From an uncultured Selenomonadales bacterium (GTDB lineage: Bacteria; Bacillota; Negativicutes; Selenomonadales; Selenomonadaceae): a stretch of DNA of 64,000 bases. Positions within the stretch are counted from its first letter, which is position 1; every line of letters begins with the position of its first letter. A program made the translations under genes and the position numbers. Below the pieces are notes generated by a model. That model ran no database searches. It was given only the letters and a program-made list of their open reading frames with translations, and was not told the origin of the DNA. The DNA lies in contig OMWN01000028.1 in assembly GCA_900314765.1 (NCBI GenBank), forward strand, positions 28,904 through 92,903, given 5' to 3'. Positions 1-8,800 of this stretch are shown piece after piece.

Positions 1-5
1 TTTCA

Positions 6-878
6 TCAGCTTGACAAAACCTCCGTGCCCGTCTCCGTGATGAGGATCGTGTTCTCCCACTGCGCCGAGAGCTTGTGGTCCTTCGTGCGGACCGTCCAGC
101 CGTCCTTCTCATCCGTCGTCACTTTGTACGTGCCCTCGTTTATCATCGGCTCGACCGTGATGACCATGCCGGGCACGAGCAACATGCCCGTGCCCGCTTT
201 CGCGTTGTGCGGCACATACGGCTCCATGTGGAAATCCTTGCCGACGCCGTGGCCGCCGAGGTCCGTCACGACGGAGTAGCCGTTCTTGTGCGCGTGCGCC
301 GCGCATGCAGCGCCGATGTCGCCGAGGAAATGCCACGGCTTTGCGGCCGCTATGCCGAGCTCCATGCACTCCTTCGTGACTTTGACGAGACGCGCCGCGT
401 TGAGCGGCACGTCGCCTATCATGAACATGCGCGACGCATCGGCGTAGTATTTGCCCACGCGCGTCGTGATGTCCACATTCACGATGTCACCGCTCTTGAG
501 TATCGTGTCGCGCGACGGGATGCCGTGGCACACGACATCATTTATCGATATGCAGACATTCCTCGGATAGCCCTCGTAGCCGCGGTCCGCCGACACGCCG
601 CCGTTCTTCTCGAGATAATCGCCGATGGCGTCGTCGAGCGTCAGCGTGTCGATGCCTTCCCTGATAATGCCGCTCACGAGGTCAAGCGCGCCGTCGTTCA
701 CGACGCTCGCCTTCTTTATGCCCGCTATGTCTTCCTCATTGTTGATGATGCGATGAGGCGGGCGCACCTGTCCCTTGAAAAAATCAAATTTCATTTCATT
801 GATGCGCTCGTCCATGGCAAGATGGCAATGCTTGTATTTTTTGCCACTGCCGCACCAGCAAAGTTCATTACGATTCAT
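6..878 (-). CDS. map: Methionine aminopeptidase type I with N-terminal SEC-C zinc motif
   Basis: This cytosolic enzyme removes the initiator methionine from nascent proteins after deformylation. The 290-residue product begins with a SEC-C metal-binding motif (Cys7, Cys9, Cys18, His19), followed by a pita-bread peptidase domain from about residue 45. Metal-ligand motifs are visible: the aspartates of VDITTRVGKYYAD, the histidine of GGHGVG, the glutamate of TVEPMIN and the glutamate of WENTI. The start is supported by AAGGAG seven bases upstream. The SEC-C plus MAP architecture is known in Firmicutes and probably helps ribosome or metal interaction (inference). It is transcribed away from corA. 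The stop codon lies six bases from the window edge, so downstream context is not visible. Confidence 0.95.
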   Translation of the reverse strand: MNRNELCWCGSGKKYKHCHLAMDERINEMKFDFFKGQVRPPHRIINNEEDIAGIKKASVVNDGALDLVSGIIREGIDTLTLDDAIGDYLEKNGGVSADRGYEGYPRNVCISINDVVCHGIPSRDTILKSGDIVNVDITTRVGKYYADASRMFMIGDVPLNAARLVKVTKECMELGIAAAKPWHFLGDIGAACAAHAHKNGYSVVTDLGGHGVGKDFHMEPYVPHNAKAGTGMLLVPGMVITVEPMINEGTYKVTTDEKDGWTVRTKDHKLSAQWENTILITETGTEVLSS

Positions 879-1120
879 ACTCTCGCTCCTTCATTTATAC
901 AATGTGGATAATTATACCATAAGTGCAGAAATTTGACATGAACATTTTTCTCATTTGTCATCGCTATCCTCTCTGAAACACGCTCGCATAGATTGACTAC
1001 GGCCGCGTTTTGGCGTATTATGATGGGTGGTCTTGATTTATCTTTATTTTGAAAGGAAGTGGGCATTGATGGACGGCGATCACCCTAGTTTATGTCATAG
1101 GTCGCTAACTTTAAATCGGA

Positions 1121-1187
1121 CCGCGCCTCGTCATGCCCGTCACGCGTTTTCACGCATTTCGTGATGAGCTTTTCAGCTGAGGCGCGG
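1121..1187 (+). promoter_or_regulatory. Candidate structured leader RNA of the corA gene
   Basis: A perfect 9-bp helix joins 1121-1129 (CCGCGCCTC) with 1179-1187 (GAGGCGCGG). Inside it are a 6-bp helix (1139-1144 with 1160-1165) and a 4-bp hairpin (1167-1178). An alternative helix pairs 1127-1133 with 1162-1168 and would exclude the outer stem. The outer stem ends seven bases before the Shine-Dalgarno site (1194-1200), so switching could control translation. I do not see the M-box consensus, so no known riboswitch class is assigned. The rest of the gap 879-1120 shows nothing I can name. Confidence 0.35.
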
Positions 1188-1212
1188 CTCATGAAAGGAG
1201 AAACGCCTGAAA

Positions 1213-2166
1213 ATGCTGAAAATCTACAAGTCCGACGAGGACGGCACGCTAAATGAGCTCACGATCGACAACATCAGCAAAGGCGCGTGGATATGCCTCA
1301 TTGATCCGTCGCCGTACGAGCTCAAGACGATAGGCACGCTCACGAACGTGGAGCCGAATTTCCTGCGCGCCGCGCTCGATGAAGAGGAGCGCTCACACAC
1401 GGACGTCGAGGACACGGGCATCCTCGTCCTCACGAACGTGCCGATACTGCGCTCGGCTGACGCGTACGACACGCTGCCGCTCGGCACTATCATCACGCAC
1501 GACTACATCATCACGGTCTGCCTCGAGGAAAACGACGTGCTCGAGGAATTCTCGCCGAAGCGCGCGAAATTCTTCCGCACATTCAAGAAGACACGATTTC
1601 TTTTCCAAATTCTTTACAAATCCGCCACATATTACCTGAAATATCTGCGCCAGATCAGCCACATCTCCGATGAAATAGAGGACAGGCTGCGCGATTCGAT
1701 GGAAAACAAGGAAATACTCAGGCTCCTCGAGATGTCGAAAGGCCTCACGTATTTCAATGCAGCACTGCGCTCCGACGGCGCCGTGCTCGACAAACTGCTG
1801 CGCCTGCGCTCTAATCAATCCGTCGCGCCGATGCTCAAGATGTACGAGGAAGACGAGGACCTGCTCGAGGACGTCATCATCGAGAACAAGCAGGCGCGCG
1901 AAATGGTCGAGATGTACAGCGCCATACTTTCACGCATGGCCGACACATTCTCGTCCATCATCTCGAACAACCAGAACAGCGTCATGAAATTTTTCGCGGC
2001 GATGACCATCATCCTCGCGATACCGACAGTCATATCGAGCTTCTTCGGCATGAATGTCCCCGTGCCGCTCGCCTCTGCGCATGACGCCTTCATCGCCATC
2101 GCATTCCTCTCGGCGGCCATAGCGGGCTTTGCCTCGTACGTGCTCTGGCGTCATCGAATGTTTTGA
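1213..2166 (+). CDS. corA: CorA-family divalent cation (Mg2+) transporter
   Basis: The 317-residue protein belongs to the CorA family of pentameric inner-membrane channels that carry Mg2+ and sometimes Co2+ or Ni2+. A soluble alpha/beta domain fills about residues 1-240, with a long helical stalk. Two hydrophobic helices follow at about 256-276 and 290-310. The first ends with the signature GMN (in FFGMNVP), the selectivity-filter motif of the family. The start is supported by AAAGGAG at 1194-1200. It is a single-gene unit, preceded by a candidate structured leader and followed by a repeat element. The family is certain; the ion specificity is inferred. Confidence 0.92.
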   Translation: MLKIYKSDEDGTLNELTIDNISKGAWICLIDPSPYELKTIGTLTNVEPNFLRAALDEEERSHTDVEDTGILVLTNVPILRSADAYDTLPLGTIITHDYIITVCLEENDVLEEFSPKRAKFFRTFKKTRFLFQILYKSATYYLKYLRQISHISDEIEDRLRDSMENKEILRLLEMSKGLTYFNAALRSDGAVLDKLLRLRSNQSVAPMLKMYEEDEDLLEDVIIENKQAREMVEMYSAILSRMADTFSSIISNNQNSVMKFFAAMTIILAIPTVISSFFGMNVPVPLASAHDAFIAIAFLSAAIAGFASYVLWRHRMF

Positions 2167-2219
2167 CGATGATTTGAAACGCGAAACTCTCACATCCTAA
2201 CAATATCACTTCAACACAA

Positions 2220-2493
2220 CCCTCTCCGCCCCCTGCGGGGGCACCTCCCCCAGAGTGGGAGGCATAGCGAAAGCAGTCCTTAACGATATGATAAAGATTA
2301 AACGCAACCTCTCACTTTACAGAATAAAACAAGCTACATGACTTTAATTACGATGAGAATTTGTAGTTACGCTTTTGCTAGTGAATCGATTCAACTAGTG
2401 CAAATAATCATAGAATCTGTGACGCCAGCCTCCCCAATGGGGGGCAAACATGCCAGTGGCATGTTTGCGCGAGCGAATGCGAGGCGGAGAGGG
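2220..2493. repeat. GC-rich inverted-end repeat, family 1, copy A
   Basis: This non-coding element starts AACCCTCTCCG and ends CGGAGAGGGTT, so its ends are inverted repeats. Inside each end is a second C-rich or G-rich hairpin (CACCTCCCCC/GGGAGGC at the left, GCCTCCCC at the right). The core shares CTAGTG.AAATAATC.TAGAATCTGTG with other copies. Near the right end this copy has an extra palindrome, AAACATGCC..GGCATGTTT, at about 2447-2467, where other copies read GGAGGTGCC. It fills most of the gap between corA and yebC. Confidence 0.85.
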
Positions 2494-2521
2494 TTACTGC
2501 CAAACATGATATTTTAACATT

Positions 2522-2563
2522 AAAAAAATGGTATGCACACGCATTTGTGAGCATACCATTTTT
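2522..2563 (-). terminator. Rho-independent terminator of yebC, usable on both strands
   Basis: Inverted arms AATGGTATGC (2528-2536 region) and GCATACCATT (2551-2560) surround a 14-base loop, and both strands then run into T tracts. It lies 33 bases past the yebC stop codon. Confidence 0.85.
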
Positions 2564-2595
2564 GATTCCACCTTTAATTTTAATGCCGCTCGATA

Positions 2596-3333
2596 TTACT
2601 CGGCTTCGTCGCCAATCTCGTAGTTTGCGTAGACATTCTGCACATCGTCCGACTCCTCAAGGTCGTCGACGAGGTTCATCATCTTCTCCGCGTCCTTGCC
2701 CTCGAGGTGCACCGTCGTGTCTGGCACCATCGTGATTTCTGCTGACGACGTCTCTATGCCTTTTTCGCCGAGCGCTTTCTCGATGGCGTCGTAGTCAGCA
2801 GGGTCAGCCGTGATTTCAAACGACGTCTCATCCGACGTCATGTCCTCTGCGCCCGCGTCCATGACGAGCTCGAGCAGCGCGTCCTCGTCGTCGTACGTCT
2901 CCTTCTCGACGACGAACACGGCCTTCTTGTTGAACATCCAGCCGACGCAGCCCGTCTCACCGAGATTGCCGCCGTGCTTGCTGAACATGTGGCGCACCTC
3001 AGCGGCCGCGCGGTTGCGATTGTCCGTCATGATGTCAAGCATGACAGCGACGCCGCCCGGGCCGTAGCCCTCGTATGTGAATTCCTCGTAGTTTGCGCCG
3101 TCGGACGCGCCGAGACCCTTCTGGATAGCGCGCTTGATGTTGTCCTTCGGGATGTTGTTCGCCTTCGCCTTCGACAGCGCGAGCTTGAGGCGCATATTGC
3201 CCGTTGGGTCAGCACCGCCGAGACGCACAGCGACCGTGATCTCACGGCCAATCTTCGTCGTGACCGCGCCACGGATGGCATCATTCGCGCCCTTCTTGCG
3301 CTTGATATTCGCCCATTTGGAATGACCTGACAT
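2596..3333 (-). CDS. yebC: YebC/PmpR-family DNA-binding or translation factor
   Basis: The 245-residue product is full length for the YebC (TACO1-like) family and begins with the family hallmark MSGHSKWANIKRKKG. The family was first described as transcriptional regulators. Recent work on the wider family points to a role at ribosomes on proline-rich stretches, so the exact role here is open. The N-terminal basic helical part (about 1-75) and the two acidic alpha/beta domains are recognisable. The start follows AAAGGAG with good spacing. The gene stands alone, 66 bases downstream of a membrane-protein gene on the same strand, and has its own terminator. Confidence 0.95.
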   Translation of the reverse strand: MSGHSKWANIKRKKGANDAIRGAVTTKIGREITVAVRLGGADPTGNMRLKLALSKAKANNIPKDNIKRAIQKGLGASDGANYEEFTYEGYGPGGVAVMLDIMTDNRNRAAAEVRHMFSKHGGNLGETGCVGWMFNKKAVFVVEKETYDDEDALLELVMDAGAEDMTSDETSFEITADPADYDAIEKALGEKGIETSSAEITMVPDTTVHLEGKDAEKMMNLVDDLEESDDVQNVYANYEIGDEAE

Positions 3334-3399
3334 AAAAATACCGCTCCTTTAAATCAAAAAAATTAACTTGTTAATCATAACACTTTTATTTAATATTTT

Positions 3400-4431
3400 C
3401 TACTTTTTCTTTTCAATTTCAATCGCGTTCGCCATTTTTGCTTCCTTCATCTCGCGGCGGCTCAAGAAGTCGGTGCCGAATACTTTCACCGTGTAATAGA
3501 AGCCAATCAAGAACGGCAGATACTCCGCTATGAGCCGCCAGCTCACGGCGACGATTCCGACGGTGCCCGCCGGCACGGTGTCGCTGAACAGCCAGACGAA
3601 GCCGCCCTCTGCGATGCCCGAGCCGCCCGGCGTCGGCATGAAGTAAAGCAGCATGTTGAGGAATATCATGCGGCCCATCACTTGATACCAGTCCGTGTCC
3701 GTCACGCCGAGGCCGAAAAAGAGACACGGCACGACGGCGTAGATGCACATGAGCGAGAGACCCGACTCCGCGAACGCGATCATCATCTGCAGTGGCGACG
3801 ACGCGAGCAGCTTTGTCGCTTGGTGCGTGTCGCGAAAGACTTTGATGAACGCGCGCCTGTATTTCGACGGCAACTTGCGCGCGATGTAGACGGCGAGGTG
3901 ATTGAAGAAATTTTTCTTGATGCCCACGATGACGAGCACGATGACGAGGACAATCGTCAGCGTGATGACGAGCAGGTGCGCGTTCGAGAGGCCCGGCAAA
4001 ATGTGCTCGTCGTGCATGAAAATGAACGGGCAGCAGAGCATGAGGAACAGTATCGACACAATCGTGCGCACGAGCACGACGACGGTCGCCTTGCCCACGG
4101 GCACGCCCGCATGCTTCAGGAACATGAGCTGCGCCACGGCGCCGCCCGTCATGCCCGGCGTCAAAAGCGCGAGAAAATAATTGCCGAAAACGACCTGCAC
4201 CGCCTCGCTGAGCTTTATGTTCTCATGCGATATGTGCACAAGGCGCATGAGCCGCGTGCCGTCGAGGAACAGCCCGACACCCACGAAGAAAATCGCGAGC
4301 GCGAGCGACTCCGGCTTGAAAATCGTGAGATTTTTTATCGTATTGATGTCAACGGTGAAATAGATGACCGCGCTCGAGATGGCGAGCACGAACACTATGA
4401 GCAACGCGAGTCTCTTATAAAATTTTTTCAT
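3400..4431 (-). CDS. Integral membrane protein, LPG-synthase TM / flippase-like (UPF0104) family
   Basis: The 343-residue protein is almost entirely hydrophobic, with about eight membrane helices. It resembles the transmembrane half of lysyl-phosphatidylglycerol synthase (UPF0104/YbhN-like), with the conserved segment PGGSGIAEGGF around residue 268. There is no soluble synthase domain, so it is not a full MprF; a lipid translocation role is an inference from the family. The start MKKFYKR at 4431 is chosen over an ATG seven codons upstream because GAGGAGCGG lies seven bases before it. The C-terminus is lysine-rich (EIEKKK). Nothing nearby fixes the substrate. Confidence 0.8.
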   Translation of the reverse strand: MKKFYKRLALLIVFVLAISSAVIYFTVDINTIKNLTIFKPESLALAIFFVGVGLFLDGTRLMRLVHISHENIKLSEAVQVVFGNYFLALLTPGMTGGAVAQLMFLKHAGVPVGKATVVVLVRTIVSILFLMLCCPFIFMHDEHILPGLSNAHLLVITLTIVLVIVLVIVGIKKNFFNHLAVYIARKLPSKYRRAFIKVFRDTHQATKLLASSPLQMMIAFAESGLSLMCIYAVVPCLFFGLGVTDTDWYQVMGRMIFLNMLLYFMPTPGGSGIAEGGFVWLFSDTVPAGTVGIVAVSWRLIAEYLPFLIGFYYTVKVFGTDFLSRREMKEAKMANAIEIEKKK

Positions 4432-4548
4432 GAAAGACCGCTCCTCACCCATCCCCTCTGACGCGCCTTCAATTCAATTTAAATACGCGACAAAATCCGA
4501 TTGCTTAATTTCATCACTAAACAATTTCGAGAGGGGCAATTTCAAAAT

Positions 4549-5343
4549 TTATTTTCTTATCACAAACTCCTCGTGGCTTGCAAAGGCGTTGTGATTGTGA
4601 ATGGACTCATAATTTTCGCACTCTATGGCAAACCACGCGATGCCATCAATGCCGCGGAACGCGAGCACGAGGTCGCGCAGTACGTCCTCAACGAATTTCG
4701 GATTGTCGTACGCGCGCTCCGTCACGTATTTCTCATCCTCGCGCTTTAAGAGCGGATAAATCGGGCACGACGCCTCGCCCTCCATGAGCGCGACGAGGTC
4801 CTCGATGTATATGCACTCATAGCCTTCATTAAAGCGCACCCGCGCGCGCATGACGCTCCTTTGGTTGTGCGCGCCGTACGCCGAGATGGCCTTGCTGCAC
4901 GGGCAGAGCGACGTGTACGGCACGTTGACGCCGAGCTCGAACGAAAACGGCTCGCCGACTTTTTTCTTGCCGATGAACGCGCAGTCGATGTCGAGCACGG
5001 ATTTCTGTCCGCTGACGGGGGCGACGCGCGGGATGAAATATTTGAATCGTATCGAGAGCTCCGCCGATTTCGCGTCGAGCTTTTTGAGCGCCTCGTCGAG
5101 TATCGACTCCATCTCTGGCTCCGCCACGGGGCGCTCGCTCCACGGGTTCAGTATGCCGAGAAAACGCGACATGTGCGTGCCCTTGAATTCCTGCGGCAGC
5201 GACACCGTGAAGCGTATGCGCGCCGTGACCTGCTGAAAGCTCCCGCCCTTCGTCTTGATGAGGAACGGCAGATAGACGTCATTGATGCCGACGCGCTGTA
5301 TGTCGATGCCGCGCCTGTCACGGCTCATTTGTATATCCTGCAT
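4549..5343 (-). CDS. folE2: GTP cyclohydrolase IB (FolE2)
   Basis: FolE2 converts GTP to 7,8-dihydroneopterin triphosphate, the first step of folate and of queuosine (preQ0) synthesis, without the zinc dependence of FolE. The 264-residue protein carries the family motifs SLCPCSKAIS and GAHNQRS and the C-terminal stretch FAIECENYESIHNHNAF. The start MQDIQMSRDRR at 5343 is preferred: it lies five bases after the queC stop and behind a GGGAG site, whereas the upstream reading would overlap queC by about 90 bases with unrelated sequence. The coupling to queC suggests that it serves deazapurine synthesis (inference). Confidence 0.93.
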   Translation of the reverse strand: MQDIQMSRDRRGIDIQRVGINDVYLPFLIKTKGGSFQQVTARIRFTVSLPQEFKGTHMSRFLGILNPWSERPVAEPEMESILDEALKKLDAKSAELSIRFKYFIPRVAPVSGQKSVLDIDCAFIGKKKVGEPFSFELGVNVPYTSLCPCSKAISAYGAHNQRSVMRARVRFNEGYECIYIEDLVALMEGEASCPIYPLLKREDEKYVTERAYDNPKFVEDVLRDLVLAFRGIDGIAWFAIECENYESIHNHNAFASHEEFVIRK

Positions 5344-5348
5344 GACGT

Positions 5349-6047
5349 TCACTCCCGCGTCGCGTACGCTATCGGGTCCTCGATGCCCGCCTCTTTGAAT
5401 CCCCTGAGCCTCAGCCTGCAGCTGTCGCACACGCCGCACGCGACATCGCCGCCCTTGTAGCAGCTTCGCGTGAGCTCGAGCGGCGCATGAAGCTTCGTGC
5501 CGAGAAGCACGATGTCTTTTTTCGAGAGATGCTGAAGCGGCGTCTCGATTTTTATGTTATTGCCATCGACCGCCGTCGTCTTTGTCGCAAAATCCGCGAG
5601 GCTCTGGAATTTCTCTATGAACTCGGGACGGCAATCGGGATATCCCGAATAATCGACGGCATTGACGCCGATGAACACGGCCGACGCGCCGATGACCTCC
5701 GCATAGCCGAGCGCGTAGCTGAGGAATATGAGATTGCGCGCCGGCACGTATGTCGGCGGCACATCGTCACGGTCGGGGTCGCCCTCGGGAACGTCGATGG
5801 ATTTGTCCGTGAGCGCCGAGCCGCCAATCATGTCCATGTTCGTCTCTATGATGAGATGCTTCTTCACGTGATAATGAGCCGCGACATTTTTCGCACTCTG
5901 GAGCTCAATGATGTGGCGCTGATGATAATTGAAGCTGATAGGGTAAAGCTCATACCCCTCGTCATTCGCGACGGCCATGCACGTCGTCGAGTCGAGGCCG
6001 CCCGAGAGCAGCACGACTGCCTTTTTCTTCTGATTCATTTCTTCCAT
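5349..6047 (-). CDS. queC: 7-cyano-7-deazaguanine (preQ0) synthase QueC
   Basis: QueC uses ATP and ammonia to convert carboxy-deazaguanine to preQ0, the queuosine precursor. The 232-residue protein has the PP-loop LSGGLDSTT near its N-terminus and four zinc-binding cysteines near its C-terminus (in CYKGG..ACGVCDSC). The start follows GAGAGGA, which overlaps the end of rpe, so rpe-queC-folE2 looks like one transcript. QueD and QueE are not in this window. Confidence 0.95.
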   Translation of the reverse strand: MEEMNQKKKAVVLLSGGLDSTTCMAVANDEGYELYPISFNYHQRHIIELQSAKNVAAHYHVKKHLIIETNMDMIGGSALTDKSIDVPEGDPDRDDVPPTYVPARNLIFLSYALGYAEVIGASAVFIGVNAVDYSGYPDCRPEFIEKFQSLADFATKTTAVDGNNIKIETPLQHLSKKDIVLLGTKLHAPLELTRSCYKGGDVACGVCDSCRLRLRGFKEAGIEDPIAYATRE

Positions 6048-6052
6048 ATATG

Positions 6053-6697
6053 TTATCCTCTCAGACTTTCTATAGCTTTTTTCACGTCGTCCGCGCCGTA
6101 GACGTACGAGCCCGCGACGAGCACATTCGCGCCGGCCTTTATCGCCTCGCGCGACGTCTTGTCATTTATGCCGCCGTCGACCTCTATGTCGAGGTCGAGG
6201 CCACAGCGCTCCGCCATCTCGCGCACGGCTTTTACTTTTCTCATCATAGACGGGATGAATTTCTGCCCGCCAAATCCTGGGTTCACCGTCATCACGAGCA
6301 CCATGTCGACATCCTCGATGACGGGCTCGACCATCACGGCAGGCGTGCCCGGGTTCAGCGCGATGCCCGCCTTCATGCCCATCGATTTTATTGACTGAAT
6401 GAGCCTGTGCGCGTGGTGCGTCGCCTCGGCGTGAAACGTGACGATGTCGGCGCCCGCGTTTTTGAACGCCTCGAACGTCGCCTCCGGCGTCTCAATCATG
6501 AGATGCACGTCGAAAATTTTCTTCGTCAATGGCCTCACGCACTTCACAATCGGCGCGCCGAGCGTGAGGTTTGGCACGAACTGGCCGTCCATGACGTCGA
6601 TATGAATATATTCGGCGCCTGCCTCATCGACTTTTTTTATCTCGTCGCCGAGGCGTGAGAAATCCGCTGAAAGAATAGATGGTGCGATTTTTATCAT
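6053..6697 (-). CDS. rpe: Ribulose-phosphate 3-epimerase
   Basis: Rpe interconverts ribulose 5-phosphate and xylulose 5-phosphate in the pentose phosphate pathway. The 214-residue TIM barrel is standard length and shows [29 protein letters not shown] and DVDGGI-type signatures, including the metal-binding His and Asp residues. The start follows CAGGAG. It lies 40 bases after the kinase gene on the same strand, an order (prkC followed by rpe) common in Firmicutes. Here rsgA, which often sits between them, is absent. Confidence 0.96.
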   Translation of the reverse strand: MIKIAPSILSADFSRLGDEIKKVDEAGAEYIHIDVMDGQFVPNLTLGAPIVKCVRPLTKKIFDVHLMIETPEATFEAFKNAGADIVTFHAEATHHAHRLIQSIKSMGMKAGIALNPGTPAVMVEPVIEDVDMVLVMTVNPGFGGQKFIPSMMRKVKAVREMAERCGLDLDIEVDGGINDKTSREAIKAGANVLVAGSYVYGADDVKKAIESLRG

Positions 6698-6737
6698 GAA
6701 ATTAATCTCCTGTTTCTATGTTCAATATCAAATCACA

Positions 6738-8456
6738 TTATTTCGACTTGCCGCTGTCGTTGCCGCGGCTCGGCGTCGAGCCCTGTGATGATGAGCCACT
6801 GCTTGTGCCGCTCGGTTTGCTGCTCGAGCGGCTCTCGGCGACGACGAAATCGACCTCTGAGCCCGCCTCTGCCGTCGAGCCGCCCGACGGCGTCTGCCCG
6901 ATGATGGTGCCGGGCGTCGCTGAGCTCGTGCTCTTCGTGACGCTTCCGACCGAGAGGCCGAGCGAGTTGAGGCTTGTCTTCGCAGAGCTTACGGTGCTGC
7001 CCGTGAAGTCTGGCACCGTCACCATCTTTACGGCCTTGCCCTTGCTGATCGTTATGTCGACGGATTTGCCTTGGTCGATTTTATTGCCCGGCGATGGCTC
7101 CTGCCCTATGACCGTGCCTTGATCCGCATCGGATTCTTTTTCGTAGACGGTGCCGATTTTGAGCCCCATTTTTTCGAGCTTATCGACGGCCGCTGACTTC
7201 GAGAGTCCCTTCACGTCCGGCATCGTCATTTCCTGTCCGCCTCGGCTGACCTCTATCGTGACGACGCGGTTCTCCTTGACGCGCGAATTCGCCTCTGGGT
7301 CCTGCTTGACGACGTGGCCTGCTGGCACCTTCGCGTCGTACACCTCCGACACATTCACTCTGAGGTGCGCCGACTCGAGTATCTCCTTCGCGAGCGCCAT
7401 CTGCTTTCCCTTGACGTCCGGCACGGTGACCTCGCTCTTGCCGAGCATGCCGCCGAAAGCGAAGAATATGCCGAACGCGAAGCCGAGCACGAGGAGCGCC
7501 GCTATCACAATCAAATATTTGCGTTTCTTCGAGCCACCGCTTTTTTCCTCAACTCCATCGTCCTCGATGTCCTCATCGGAAATGGCGGGCATCATGCGCG
7601 TCGCGAATGGGTCGTTCGACGCCTCGAGCACAGAGTAGCCGAGCATGCGCTCCGCTTGGCGAATGTCCTCTATCATCTCGCGCGCCGTGAAGCGCTCGTC
7701 CGCGTTCTTCGCCATTGCCTTCAGCACGATGGACTCGACGATGGGCGGTATGTCGGGATTGAGCTCACGCGGCGGCACGGGCTCCTCCTGCAAATGCTTC
7801 AACGCGACGCTGACCGTCGTCTCGCCCGTGAACGGCAAGTGTCCCGTCAGCATCTCATACATCACGACGCCGAGCGAATAAATATCCGACTTCGGCGTTA
7901 TCTGCGTGCCCTTCGCCTGCTCCGGCGAGAAATAATGAACAGAGCCGACAACATTGCCGTTGTACGTCATCGTGGACTGCGTGACGGCGCGCGCGATGCC
8001 GAAGTCTGCGACTTTCACGCGGCCATCGCGCATCACGAGTATGTTGTGCGGCTTTATGTCGCAATGGACGAGATTATTCGCGTGGGCGTCGGCCAGCGCA
8101 CTCGCTATCTCGCGGGCAATGCGCAGCGACTCCTCGACGGGGAGCCTGCCCTCGCGGTCGATGAGGCTCTTCAACGTCTCGCCCGCCGCGTACTCCATTA
8201 TGATGAAATGGTCGTCACCGTCCGTGCCGACATCGTATATATTGACAATATTGGGGTGAGAAAGCCTCGCCGCCGCCTGTGCCTCCTGCTGAAAGCGCTC
8301 CAAGAAGCTCCTGTCACGTGCCAGCTGTGGATGAAGTATCTTCACCGCCACGACACGGTCGAGAACCTTGTCGTGCGCCTTGTACACATCCGCCATGCCA
8401 CCCCCGCCGACGTGCTCAAGAATCTCATACCGATTCCCTAGTACACCGCGTTCCAT
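6738..8456 (-). CDS. prkC: Membrane Ser/Thr protein kinase with three PASTA domains
   Basis: This is a PrkC/PknB-type receptor kinase that senses cell-wall fragments and phosphorylates cytosolic targets. The cytoplasmic kinase domain (about residues 8-270) shows GGGGMADVYKA, the lysine of VAVK, the catalytic loop HCDIKPHN and DFGIAR. One membrane helix lies near residues 320-342. Three extracellular PASTA repeats follow, each beginning VTVPDVKG, EMTMPDVKG or VTVPDFTG, and the protein ends in a Ser/Gly-rich tail. The start MERGVLG is chosen because AAGGAGGA lies seven bases upstream; longer readings ignore this site. The partner phosphatase gene is upstream, separated by a hairpin repeat. Confidence 0.95.
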   Translation of the reverse strand: MERGVLGNRYEILEHVGGGGMADVYKAHDKVLDRVVAVKILHPQLARDRSFLERFQQEAQAAARLSHPNIVNIYDVGTDGDDHFIIMEYAAGETLKSLIDREGRLPVEESLRIAREIASALADAHANNLVHCDIKPHNILVMRDGRVKVADFGIARAVTQSTMTYNGNVVGSVHYFSPEQAKGTQITPKSDIYSLGVVMYEMLTGHLPFTGETTVSVALKHLQEEPVPPRELNPDIPPIVESIVLKAMAKNADERFTAREMIEDIRQAERMLGYSVLEASNDPFATRMMPAISDEDIEDDGVEEKSGGSKKRKYLIVIAALLVLGFAFGIFFAFGGMLGKSEVTVPDVKGKQMALAKEILESAHLRVNVSEVYDAKVPAGHVVKQDPEANSRVKENRVVTIEVSRGGQEMTMPDVKGLSKSAAVDKLEKMGLKIGTVYEKESDADQGTVIGQEPSPGNKIDQGKSVDITISKGKAVKMVTVPDFTGSTVSSAKTSLNSLGLSVGSVTKSTSSATPGTIIGQTPSGGSTAEAGSEVDFVVAESRSSSKPSGTSSGSSSQGSTPSRGNDSGKSK

Positions 8457-8621
8457 GGTCATTTCCTCCTTACAAAGCATTGCTGCCCTCGCCGCCCTTG
8501 GCGGCAATTTAGGCTGTTATTCATTGTGTATTATATGCAAATCACGCAAATCGTATTCTTGCAAATTTTGCGACTGACAATTAATTTATTTGCTTGATAC
8601 TTATAAGCTAATGACTATCCA

Positions 8622-8769
8622 CGAGGTGATGCCAGCACGAAGTAACTTAGCAATTTCCTTACAGGCTCTTTGGTTGGCTCCGAAGCGGCGTGTTTTCGCT
8701 TTTGCCGCGAGGAGTCCAGCACTAGAGCCTGTCAAAATTGCGCAGTGGATGAGGGCTGGCCTCACCGAG
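8622..8769. repeat. 148-bp hairpin repeat, family 2, copy 1
   Basis: The element has inverted ends (CGAGGTGATGCCAGC and the complement of GCTGGCCTCACCGAG). Inside, GCAATTT..ACAGGCTCT pairs with AGAGCCTGT..AAATTGC, and a conserved tip contains GAAGCGGCGTGTTTTCGC and TTTTGCCGC. A second copy of the same length lies inverted at 17833-17980. It occupies the stp-prkC gap, and no ORF in it looks real. The rest of the 8457-8800 gap is AT-rich and unremarkable. Confidence 0.85.
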
Positions 8770-8800
8770 TTGTTTCCCACTGCTTTTAAAAATAATAATC

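Noticed and set aside
875..1066. 63-residue ORF upstream of map
   Set aside because: It runs through the map promoter region, overlaps map by four bases, has no Shine-Dalgarno site and resembles no family.
1081..1212. M-box (Mg2+) riboswitch before corA
   Set aside because: The conserved GGTGAGGCTCCT-type core is not present; only a generic structured leader can be claimed.
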